Below are positions 7,121 through 17,700 of a DNA stretch of 43,856 bases, in pieces. The notes beneath the pieces are model-generated. The model had not been told where the DNA came from. It made no database searches and was given only the letters and a program-made list of their open reading frames with translations. The stretch comes from an uncultured Planctomycetaceae bacterium (GTDB lineage Bacteria > Planctomycetota > Planctomycetia > Planctomycetales > Planctomycetaceae): positions 1 to 43,856 of the forward strand of contig CAIOKE010000329.1 in NCBI GenBank assembly GCA_903858815.1. Reading direction: 5' to 3'. The position numbers and the translations under genes were made by a program. Position 1 is the first letter of the stretch; the number at the start of each line of letters is the position of its first letter.

Positions 7121-9625
7121 ATGGTCGGCGAGACGCTTCGAAACCTGTTGTTGATCGCATGGCTGCTGCCTCTGTGTGGTTTCGCCGTAGAGATCTTTGG
7201 CGGCTTCTGGGGCAGCCGTCGCAGTCGCGTGGCTGCATGGCTGGCAGTTGGCTGCATTGCCACAGGGTTTGTGTGCAGCGCCAGTGCGCTCACAATCTGG
7301 GGAAACGCAAACGGCTGGTCTGTCCTGCATCACGCAGAACATCACGCCGATGAAACTGCTGCTGACGGACACGTCGCGCACGATTCCGTCACCCCGCCCG
7401 CTCCTGAAACCCTCGCTGCCGCTGATGCACACGCGGACGCTGCAGCGAAACCTGCTGCCGAGCCTGACGCTCAGAAGCCGCAGGACAGTTCCGCAGCAGC
7501 AACCACCGCACACAATGACTCAGCAGACCACGACCATCAACACACAGCCGCATCTCCTGCGGCCCGCACCGTGTACTCAGGCACCTTCTACCGCCTCGCC
7601 ACCTTCGGTAGCCTTGAACTGTCACTCGATTACTACATCGACAGTCTCACCCTCGTGATGTTCACCATGGTGACCTTCATCGCCACCTGCATCCATCTGT
7701 TTGCCATCGGATATATGTCTGAAGAACTGACGGAAGAGTACGTGGACCATCATGCCCACCTGCGGAATGGTCATCACGTCCATCGACCCGGGCGGTTCTA
7801 TCGCTTCTTTGCATTCCTCTCCCTGTTCTGTTTTTCCATGCTGGGACTGGTACTGGCCGGGAACATTTTCCAGGTCTTTATCTTCTGGGAATTGGTCGGT
7901 ATCTGCAGCTTCCTGCTCATCGGCTTCTACACCGAACGCAAGTCTGCCAGTACTGCTGCCAACAAAGCGTTCATCATGAATCGCGTCGGGGACTTCGGTT
8001 TCCTGATCGGCTTGATGGTGGTCTGGACGTATTTCGGCACGTTCAAGTTCGCTGACACCGTGGACGTCGACGGTCATGTTGTACAGGCCGGACTTTTCCA
8101 CATGTTGCCTCGCGCGGCCGATGGCAACGTGATCATCAATCCGGAAAACGGCGAAGTGCAGATTGGTGCTGCCGCTGCCAACCCAGGCAATACTCACAAG
8201 ACAATTCCTTATTACCTGCTGGTTGTTGCGGGTCTGGGTGTCTTTGCCGGCTGTATCGGCAAAAGTGCTCAATTCCCGTTGCAGACATGGCTGCCTGACG
8301 CGATGGAAGGGCCAACTCCGGTCAGTGCCCTCGTACACTCTGCCACCATGGTGGCCGCTGGTGTCTACCTGACGGGGCGTTTCTACCCCATGTTTGTTCA
8401 GGAAGTGCTGCTGACGATCGCCTACATCGGCTGTATCACAGCCTTCGTTGCCGCCACAATTGCCATCGTCGCGACAGACATCAAGAAGGTCCTTGCATAC
8501 TCCACAATCAGCCAGCTCGGCTACATGATGCTGGGGCTTGGTGTCTTTGGCTGGGGTGCCGGTCTGTTCCACCTTGTGACTCACGCGTTCTTCAAATCCC
8601 TGATGTTTCTCTGTTCGGGCAGCGTGATTTACGGCTGCCACCATGAGCAGGAGATGCCGAAGATGGGTGGACTGTGGCGGAAGATGCCAATCACAGCATT
8701 CACGATGCTGGTGGGTGTCATGGCGATTGCCGGATTGGCTGTTCCGGGACTTGTTGGGCCCGGCTTCGGTCAGTTGTTTGCCTTCTCCGGCTTCCACTCA
8801 AAGGATGCTGTCGTGGCAACCGCTCTGGCCTACGTGCAGGCGAACCCGGCTCACTTCCTGCTGTTCATTCTGCCGCTGATCACTGCCGGTATTACGGCCT
8901 TCTACATGTTCCGTTTGTGGTTTTACACCTTCGCCGGAACGCCTCGCGATCACCACGTCTATGACCATTGCCATGAATCGCCACTGATCATGACCGGCCC
9001 GCTGCTCGTGCTGTCCGTACTGGCCGCATACTGTGCGTGGGGTGGGGAACAGGGGTCTCTGTATCTGCTGATCACGGGTGATCAGCCGGCTTATGTCAGC
9101 CACGGAATCCCGGCGGTGGCGGGCGCCCTGACCATGCCAGGTCACGACGCAGTACACGCCGTCCATCACCAGGCCGGAACCTACGCTTTGATCGCGGCCT
9201 TCAGCGGCACGTTCCTCGCGTGGCTGCTGTATGGTTCAGGAAAGGTTGATGTGGCTGAAATCAAACGACAACTTGGCGGCGTCCACGGATTCCTCGCCAA
9301 CAAGTGGCACTTCGACGAACTGTATGACGCTCTCTTCATGCGTCCGACGCATGTCGTCGGTCGTTTCTGTGCCAGCATTGACCGTCTGATCTTTGACGCA
9401 ATACTGCACGGATCCGCAGCCGCCACAGTGCTGGTGGCAAAGTGGGATCGGGCGTTTGATGAGAAAGTCGTGGACGGCCTCGTGAATCTGCTGGGCAACG
9501 CCACATGGTCAGCAGGAAATTCGCTGAAAGTGCTGCAGACCGGGCGGCTCCGACAGTATGTGATGTTTATTGTGGCTGGAGTGGTAGCGTTGTTCGGCGT
9601 TCTGCTGGCAACCTTCCCTCGCTGA
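7121..9625 (+). CDS. nuoL: NADH-quinone oxidoreductase subunit L with histidine-rich insertions
   Basis: Distal proton-pumping subunit of complex I (MrpA homologue), 834 residues, longer than the usual 610-670. Core motifs are intact: FIFWELVGICSFLLIGFY, NRVGDFGFLIG, LPDAMEGPTPVSALVHSATMV, KKVLAYSTISQLGYMMLG, HAFFKSLMFLCSG, and a C-terminal amphipathic/lateral-helix region. The extra length is partly an Ala/His/Asp-rich loop between the first hydrophobic region and the conserved LDYYIDSLTLVMF block (about residues 70-150, 11 histidines in 70-141), plus a second His cluster at 210-221 (six histidines). These loops probably face the periplasm or cytoplasm at the membrane surface. The start ATG at 7121 is 93 bases after nuoK. 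Confidence 0.94.
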   Translation: MVGETLRNLLLIAWLLPLCGFAVEIFGGFWGSRRSRVAAWLAVGCIATGFVCSASALTIWGNANGWSVLHHAEHHADETAADGHVAHDSVTPPAPETLAAADAHADAAAKPAAEPDAQKPQDSSAAATTAHNDSADHDHQHTAASPAARTVYSGTFYRLATFGSLELSLDYYIDSLTLVMFTMVTFIATCIHLFAIGYMSEELTEEYVDHHAHLRNGHHVHRPGRFYRFFAFLSLFCFSMLGLVLAGNIFQVFIFWELVGICSFLLIGFYTERKSASTAANKAFIMNRVGDFGFLIGLMVVWTYFGTFKFADTVDVDGHVVQAGLFHMLPRAADGNVIINPENGEVQIGAAAANPGNTHKTIPYYLLVVAGLGVFAGCIGKSAQFPLQTWLPDAMEGPTPVSALVHSATMVAAGVYLTGRFYPMFVQEVLLTIAYIGCITAFVAATIAIVATDIKKVLAYSTISQLGYMMLGLGVFGWGAGLFHLVTHAFFKSLMFLCSGSVIYGCHHEQEMPKMGGLWRKMPITAFTMLVGVMAIAGLAVPGLVGPGFGQLFAFSGFHSKDAVVATALAYVQANPAHFLLFILPLITAGITAFYMFRLWFYTFAGTPRDHHVYDHCHESPLIMTGPLLVLSVLAAYCAWGGEQGSLYLLITGDQPAYVSHGIPAVAGALTMPGHDAVHAVHHQAGTYALIAAFSGTFLAWLLYGSGKVDVAEIKRQLGGVHGFLANKWHFDELYDALFMRPTHVVGRFCASIDRLIFDAILHGSAAATVLVAKWDRAFDEKVVDGLVNLLGNATWSAGNSLKVLQTGRLRQYVMFIVAGVVALFGVLLATFPR

Positions 9626-9682
9626 AGTCTGGCGTTGATCAGGAAGTAATCGGGACAACTCCTTAGTTTGCGGCATGTGACC

Positions 9683-11281
<1,599 letters not shown>

Positions 11282-11340
11282 TGAATGAAAACGTGCGGGC
11301 GGCTGTTTACTTCTCCTGAACTCTGTCTTTAAGTGCTGCA

Positions 11341-12954
11341 ATGCTGTTTTCCCAGCTCATTCAGAAACTCATTCAGGACACGACCGAGAAATCTCTGCCG
11401 TTGTTCAGTGTTGAGTTGTGTCTGTGTGTCACCATCGTGCTGATGCTGCTGGTACGGCTGCTCGGCGCTGATCGCCTGTTGCCGGCCTGCGTGGTCGCTG
11501 TCATTGGTGCAGCATCTGCACTGGCCTGTTCGTGGATGCAGTACCGTGAGCTCTACGGGGCTCCCGAACCGGTGTCCACCACCTTCTTCACCGGCATGCT
11601 GATCCACGATTCCTTTACCGTCTATTTCCGAGCTTTTCTCAGTCTGTTTCTGCTGCTCACAGTCGCATTGACCAGCCTGACAGGAATCCCCGACGAAGAG
11701 GATTCACCAGACTTCTACTCGCTGTTGTTCGGTGCCACGATTGGCATGATGATGATGGCCAGTTCCAATAGCCTGTTAATGCTGTTTCTGTCAGTCGAAA
11801 TGGCCAGCGTGCCCAGCTATGCCATGGTCGGATTCCTCAAGGGGCGCAAGGCCTCCAGCGAAGCCGCTCTGAAGTACGTTGTATACGGTGCCGGTGCCGC
11901 TGGTGTGATGCTGTATGGCATCAGTCTGCTGGCTGGTGTGCTGGGTACAGCCGATATGGGAATGCTGTCTGAGCGACTTGCTGCTGCCGCCGCTGGTGGC
12001 TCGGGTGGACTTGGTGACCCGGAAATTCGTACCGCCTCCCTCGGCATCCTGCTGATTATGGTCGGACTGGCATTCAAACTGTCGCTCGTTCCCTTCCATT
12101 TCTGGTGCCCGGACGCCTTTGAAGGTGCCTCGGCCGAAGTCGCTGGTTTCCTCTCCATCGCATCAAAAGCCGGAGCCTTCGGCCTGCTGGTGCGTTTGTG
12201 CGTGGCTCTGTCCGGCGCTGAGGGTACTGGCCCGCTGATGACCGCATTTGGCTGTGGACTGGGCTTTGTGGCCTGCCTGACAATGACCCTCGGCAACCTC
12301 GCGGCCTACGGGCAGACCAACCTGAAACGTATGCTCGCCTACTCCACGATCGCTCATGCCGGTTACATGGTCATGGCCGTGTCAGCGATGCTGGTCATGT
12401 CCAGCAGCGCTGCCGGGGCCGCCTCCGCCGCCGAAGTCACTCGCTCGATGGAAGGGCTGCTGTACTATCTGTTCGTCTACATGTTCATGAATCTTGGGGC
12501 CTTCGCAGTCATCGCTCTCGTACGCAACTACACGTTCGGTGAAACGCTGGATGATGTCCGCGGTTTGATCAGCCAGAGCCCCACATTGTGTGTGGTGATG
12601 CTCATCTGTATGTTCAGTCTTGTTGGCCTGCCCCCGTTTGGTGGCTTCATCGGCAAATTCTTCATCTTTGCCTCGACGCTGAAGTCCGCTGAGACTGAGC
12701 CGTTCATGTACGTGGTACTGGTGTGTGGTGGCTTGAACACGGTCTTCAGCCTGTTTTATTACATCCGCGTACTGCGAGTGATGTTCCTGGAAGCGCGTCC
12801 TGCAGATGCCCGCCCGGTACCTCTCCCGTTTGCCTCATGGGAATCAGCATTCACGCTGACTCTGGCAGCGTTTGTGCTTCTGCTGGGTGTCGCTCCTTAT
12901 GTAATGAGTACCACAGCCAATACCGCCGCTCAGTCACTGGCGTTTTTCAACTGA
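11341..12954 (+). CDS. nuoN: NADH-quinone oxidoreductase subunit N
   Basis: Third antiporter-like subunit of complex I, 537 residues. Diagnostic segments: SLVPFHFWCPDAFEGASAEVAGFLS, NLKRMLAYSTIAHAGYMVMA, VGLPPFGGFIGKFFIF, and a C-terminal YYIRVLRVMF helix. A Gly/Ala-rich loop at about residues 215-230 and another Ser/Ala-rich one near 360 are mild insertions. It is the last recognised complex I gene of the operon; the next small gene begins about 40-55 bases downstream. Confidence 0.95.
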   Translation: MLFSQLIQKLIQDTTEKSLPLFSVELCLCVTIVLMLLVRLLGADRLLPACVVAVIGAASALACSWMQYRELYGAPEPVSTTFFTGMLIHDSFTVYFRAFLSLFLLLTVALTSLTGIPDEEDSPDFYSLLFGATIGMMMMASSNSLLMLFLSVEMASVPSYAMVGFLKGRKASSEAALKYVVYGAGAAGVMLYGISLLAGVLGTADMGMLSERLAAAAAGGSGGLGDPEIRTASLGILLIMVGLAFKLSLVPFHFWCPDAFEGASAEVAGFLSIASKAGAFGLLVRLCVALSGAEGTGPLMTAFGCGLGFVACLTMTLGNLAAYGQTNLKRMLAYSTIAHAGYMVMAVSAMLVMSSSAAGAASAAEVTRSMEGLLYYLFVYMFMNLGAFAVIALVRNYTFGETLDDVRGLISQSPTLCVVMLICMFSLVGLPPFGGFIGKFFIFASTLKSAETEPFMYVVLVCGGLNTVFSLFYYIRVLRVMFLEARPADARPVPLPFASWESAFTLTLAAFVLLLGVAPYVMSTTANTAAQSLAFFN

Positions 12955-12996
12955 ACAACAGGCGTATTGGGCTGGGGTCGATTGTGCCTTCGAAAA

Positions 12997-13440
12997 ATGG
13001 ACTGGGTTATGGCGTCGGATGCAACCAATCAGCTGCTGAATAGTGTCCTGATCCAGATGTCGCGAAGTCTGCTGCAGTATGCCTCAGAGGCTTCGGTGTG
13101 GGTACGAGCGGAAGCGTCGTCCGCAGCCAGTCGTCTGGAAGCCGCCGCACTGCGACAACGACAGGCCGTCGGGCGTCTGGCAAAGCTGCTGGATGGCCGC
13201 GACTTCGCAGTCGATTTTGGTACTTTCCCGACAGAATACACTGACCTGCAGTTTCTGGCTCTGAAGTCACTGGTAGCCGGCCTGCTGAATGGACAGCACC
13301 GCATCTGTGAGGCTGCTCAGTCTGCTGTTGCACGCCTGCAGACCGCCGGTGATGCCGAAGCCGCTGCCTTGCTGGCCGAAATCCTGACAGGACAGCAGGC
13401 GATCGAGTCTGATCTGCAGACTATCGCTGCAACCCTGTAA
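12997..13440 (+). CDS. Small helical protein, probable four-helix (ferritin-like) fold, downstream of nuoN
   Basis: About 147 residues from the ATG at 12997 (alternative ATG at 13009, or TTG at 12967). The sequence is almost entirely helical: LLNSVLIQMSRSLLQYASEA, an Ala/Glu/Arg helix, DFGTFPTEYTDLQFLALKSL as a turn plus helix, and two C-terminal helices. This pattern suggests a four-helix bundle of the ferritin-like type, but the paired E/ExxH iron ligands are not obvious, so an iron role is not claimed. I do not know a named family. Being close behind nuoN on the same strand, it may be a complex I accessory or assembly factor; that is inference from position only. Confidence 0.7.
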   Translation: MDWVMASDATNQLLNSVLIQMSRSLLQYASEASVWVRAEASSAASRLEAAALRQRQAVGRLAKLLDGRDFAVDFGTFPTEYTDLQFLALKSLVAGLLNGQHRICEAAQSAVARLQTAGDAEAAALLAEILTGQQAIESDLQTIAATL

Positions 13441-13697
13441 TCAACTGCCGCCCTCGACACTTGAAACTGGCAACCCCCGCACTGGCGTCACGGCAGTCCG
13501 GAAGCAGCATTGCCCGGCCTCAAAGCCTGCAAGGACTCGGATGCACGCCAGGCCCCACTTGCTGCCTGTTCTCGCGCTGCAACCTGACGCAGGATTGATG
13601 ACGTTCAGAACCCCATCTGCACGCCAGACGAAACTCCGGCAGGATCTCTGAGCCTTCCGTCAGAAGATTGCCATTTCCTGATGCCGCACCGGATGCT

Positions 13698-14471
13698 CTA
13701 CCACGTCAGCTTCTGTCGCAGACGCTGCATACCCCGTAACCAGCGGTCATAGTTCTCGCCCTTCAATCGATAAAAATCCAGTACCTCCGGATGCGGCAGA
13801 ATCAGGAACTCTTCAGCCTCGATTCCCTTCAGGATCGCCGCAGCAGCCGACTCAGCCGTGATGGCATGCAGATGCAGATAACGGTGGATCGGATCCCCAT
13901 CGTCCAGCATGTCCGTTTCCACACCCAGCGGACAGACACACGAAACTCGAATGCCCTGACGCCCGTAACACACCGACAACCATTCCGACAACGCCAGGTC
14001 CGCATGCTTGGTGACGGAATACGACGCCGAACCAATTTCAGTCAATAAGCCGGCCGCCGAAGCCGTCTGCACAAAATAGCCACTCTTCTGCTGCAGCATG
14101 CCCGGTATAACCGCCCGAGCAGCATAAATCCGCGACATCACGTTCACATCCCACATCCGCTGCCAGTCAGAGTTCGTTGTCTCAACGCCCCCCTTGACCG
14201 TGATACCGGCGTTCGAACAGAAGATGTCAATACGACCGCAGGTTTCCAGAGCCGATGCCACAAGCTGCTGCACTTCCGCTTCCACTCCAACGTCACATGC
14301 AACCCCCAGTCCTGCAGCTCCCAGCTCTGCCGCCACACTCCACGCTGACTCAGCGTCCCGATCCGACACAACCACACGCTCAGCACCCGCAGACGCAAAC
14401 TGACGGCACATCGCTGCCCCGATGCCCCGCCCCGCTCCCGTCACCACGACCACCCGTCCCTGAATTTCCAT
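13698..14471 (-). CDS. Short-chain dehydrogenase/reductase (SDR)
   Basis: NAD(P)-dependent oxidoreductase of the classical SDR family, 257 residues from the ATG at 14471. It has the nucleotide-binding TGAGRGIG (11-18), a CSNAGI variant of the NNAG motif, N110 in DVNVMSR, and the catalytic Ser138 (QTAS), Tyr151 and Lys155 (YSVTK). After PLGVETDML the C-terminus diverges (HRYLHLHAITAESAAAAILKGIE), so the substrate cannot be named. The frame extends upstream to 14519, but that adds a basic stretch before the Rossmann fold. It is divergent from the TPR gene, with 293 bases between the two starts. Confidence 0.9.
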   Translation of the reverse strand: MEIQGRVVVVTGAGRGIGAAMCRQFASAGAERVVVSDRDAESAWSVAAELGAAGLGVACDVGVEAEVQQLVASALETCGRIDIFCSNAGITVKGGVETTNSDWQRMWDVNVMSRIYAARAVIPGMLQQKSGYFVQTASAAGLLTEIGSASYSVTKHADLALSEWLSVCYGRQGIRVSCVCPLGVETDMLDDGDPIHRYLHLHAITAESAAAAILKGIEAEEFLILPHPEVLDFYRLKGENYDRWLRGMQRLRQKLTW

Positions 14472-14764
14472 ATCAGCATATTCCCTGTCAACAACCCTAC
14501 GTCTCTGTCCTGACAGCACAACCTAACACACATGCTGACTGCTGCGAACGGGGAACCTCGCCGAATCTGATCCCCCGGCTTCCACGCTCTCTCCAACACC
14601 AGAACTCAAACGCCAGGCACCTGCCTCCTGACCCGAATCTGGCCAAATCTGCCGATTTCTTTCTCCACGCAGATCAGTTGCCCAACAGGGAAATTTATCG
14701 CCGACACCCATTGACGGGTTCGCTTCTGCTTCCCCGCGCGCAGCAGATTGCAGAGAATACCCGC

Positions 14765-17700
14765 ATGTCACGACTTCTGCTCTCTGCTGTCTGCATTGCA
14801 CTGCTGCCGGGCCTGCTCTGGGCCCGCCTCACCAGTTCCTGCGCTGTGGCCGACGAATCCCCCTCAGCACAGTTTCAGAACGATGCCGCAGCTCAGACCA
14901 TCAAACGGCTTGAAATCGCCCTCCTGCGACAACCTCGACCGGGCACGCTCTTCGATCGAGTCCTGGAGTGGCATGCAGACAACGATTCAGTGACCGATTA
15001 CATCCAGCGTCTGACACTCGCAACTGAACACAACGATCATGCCGCTCAGCTGCTGCTGGGCCTCGTCCTTGCACAGCAGGATCGTCCAGCCGACGCTCTG
15101 CCGGTCCTGCAGGCAGCATCCGTCGCTCGACCCACAGATCCCATCGCTCGCTGGTACCTCGGCAACCTTCAGTTGCGCAGCGGACAGCCCGCAGCAGCCG
15201 CCCAGTCACTCCTGCAGGCACTGCAACTCAAACCAGCTGCCCCCGATCTGCCCAACCTCTGTCGCGACTGTGCAACTGCCCTCCGTCAATCGGCCACCCC
15301 CGCACAACTGGCGGAATTCTGGACACGCCTGCCTCAGCAGTTCCCCGGCAATCGTCGCCTCACTGAGCTGGCAGCGACGCAGCTGATGGACAATGGTTTC
15401 CACACAGAATCACTCACCACCTTTCAGACTCTGCGCGACAGCGAACAGGACCCGGCACAAATCGCCGCCATCACGCTGCAGATCGCTCGACTGCACGTCC
15501 TGATGCAGCACCCCGAACCGGCCCTCGAAACACTCGAAAACGGACTCAATAACCTCGCGGCAGATGGCTGGCTGGCCCGACAGTTCCTCAACGAAATCCA
15601 GCGTCTGCCGCAATACTCAGAACAGCCCGACCGCCTGATCCAGTGGTATCAAAGGCGATTACAGCAATCGCCTGATGATCAACTGGTCCTCGAAAAACTG
15701 GTTCGCCTGCAGATCCAGTCCGGTCAGTCTGCCGCAGCCGACAGTCAGATCAAACAATCGCTCACACAGTTTCCCGATTCACAACGACTGCAACGCCTCG
15801 AAATCGAAGTGGCCGAAGCAGCCGGCCGCTTCACTGACGCTGAGCGGCTCTTTCGCACACGCACTGACAGTCCGCAGACGACCGCGGCCGATCTGGAGGA
15901 TTTTGCCGCCTTCCAGCTGCGACGTGCCGATCTCACCGCGCCTCAACGCCGGACACTCGCGTCAGAACTCTGGCATCGCGCAGCACAACTCACCCCCTCT
16001 GTCACTCAGCTGCTGCAACTGGCCGAACGCCAACGACAGATCGAACAGTACGACGCCGCCGAAACACTGCTGAACCAGGCCTTGCAGCTGCAGCCAAATC
16101 ACCCTGCGACCTGCGAAACACTCGCAAGGCTGCTGCTGCTGCAGAATCGTCGCGACGACGCTCTGACAGCACTCCGGAAAATGGCAGCCGGAACTCAACG
16201 CAATGCCACCAGCCTACACGACCTTGCTCGCTGTGCCATGCAGTACGGATTCCCCGAAGCTGCCATCGCTGCCGCCGCCGACGCCGCACAACTCGATCCC
16301 GATCCCGCCCAGCTCCTCAAACTGTGCCGCCTGCTGCGCGGTTCTGTAACGCCTTTGCCAGCCAGCACCGCTGAACAGTGCCTGCGGCTCCTCGAACAGG
16401 CCACTTCAGTCTCCGAATCATTCCCGGAAGCCGCCCGCATCGTCGAAGAAAAAGTCCTCGTGCTGCAGGCCGCCGGCCAAACCGATCAACGCTTGCAGCA
16501 ATTGCTGAAAACACTCGGTCGCCCTGACGAATCACCGCCAGTCACCACTGCTCAGCCACACTCGGTCATCGCATGGTTCGAAATGGCTACCCTGCAACGA
16601 TCGCTGCAGAATCCCAACGCTGCCCTCGAATCCCTCCGACTCGCACTCAGACTGCAACCCACCCAGCCACTGCTGCTCCAGACGACTGCGGCACTCTGCC
16701 AGGAACAGGGACTTCTGGCCGATGCACTGCAGCTGCATCAGCAATGTCTGCTCGCGGCACCCGAACAACGGGCCGCCTGCCTGCCGCAGATCGCCCGACT
16801 GCAGCTGCTGCTGGGAAATCGCGATGCCGCTGCCAGCACCATGCTGCAGCTGGATGCAGCCACCGACATCAGTCCCCAGCTGGCCATTGAAGCCGCCGAT
16901 ACTCTGACCGAAGCCGGACGGCGCTCTGATGCCGTTCGCCTGCTGAGACAGGCCACCAGGAACGCCCCGGATGACTCCGACCTGCACCTCGCTCTCTCTG
17001 AACAGTTGTGGGCCACCGGCAACCGCTCCGCGGCACTGCAGTCCTGCTGGCAGGCATTCGATACGTCCACTGACGAGCCCCGCCTGCTGACTCTCGCAAA
17101 TACACTCGTCTCTCTGCATACGACAGCCGACCGCCTCGATCAGTTGCAGGAAAGTATTCGCCAGCGCAGCCAGCAGCCTGCCACAGAGCCCTCCGCGCTG
17201 CGCCGAACTCTGCTCCTCGCAGACGCCGCAAACCTCCCCGATATCGCTCGTGTATGTCGTACAGCACTGCTTGATACAGCCGCTGCAACCTTTGATGATC
17301 AGGTCGCAGCGGCCACTCAACTCATTGCAGCCGGCGATTCGCAGGCTGGGTTTGAACTCCTGCAAAAACTTGACCACGGCACTCGCAGCGAAGCTGAATG
17401 CGCTCGGATCGCTGCCTGTGCCGCTCAACTCCCCGCCTCACTCCTTGACGACTGGCTGCCCACGCCCCTGACTGCCAGCCTGCTGTGGAACGAACGCCTG
17501 CAAAACCTCGATACTCTGCTCCAGCAACAACGCTGGCAACAGGCTCTGCAACTCTGCCAGAGTCTCGCCGCAGATGAACAGCACTCATGGCCCGTGGAAC
17601 TGCGAACCGCCATCTGCGAATGGCATCTCAACAATCATGCGAAAGCCACCAGCAGACTGCAGCGGCTGATTCAGGACGTGGATCTGCCACAACCCACAGC

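Noticed and set aside
14255-14764. N-terminal 170 codons of the long TPR frame
   Set aside because: Pro/Thr-rich, overlaps the antisense SDR gene, and a clear signal peptide starts at 14765.
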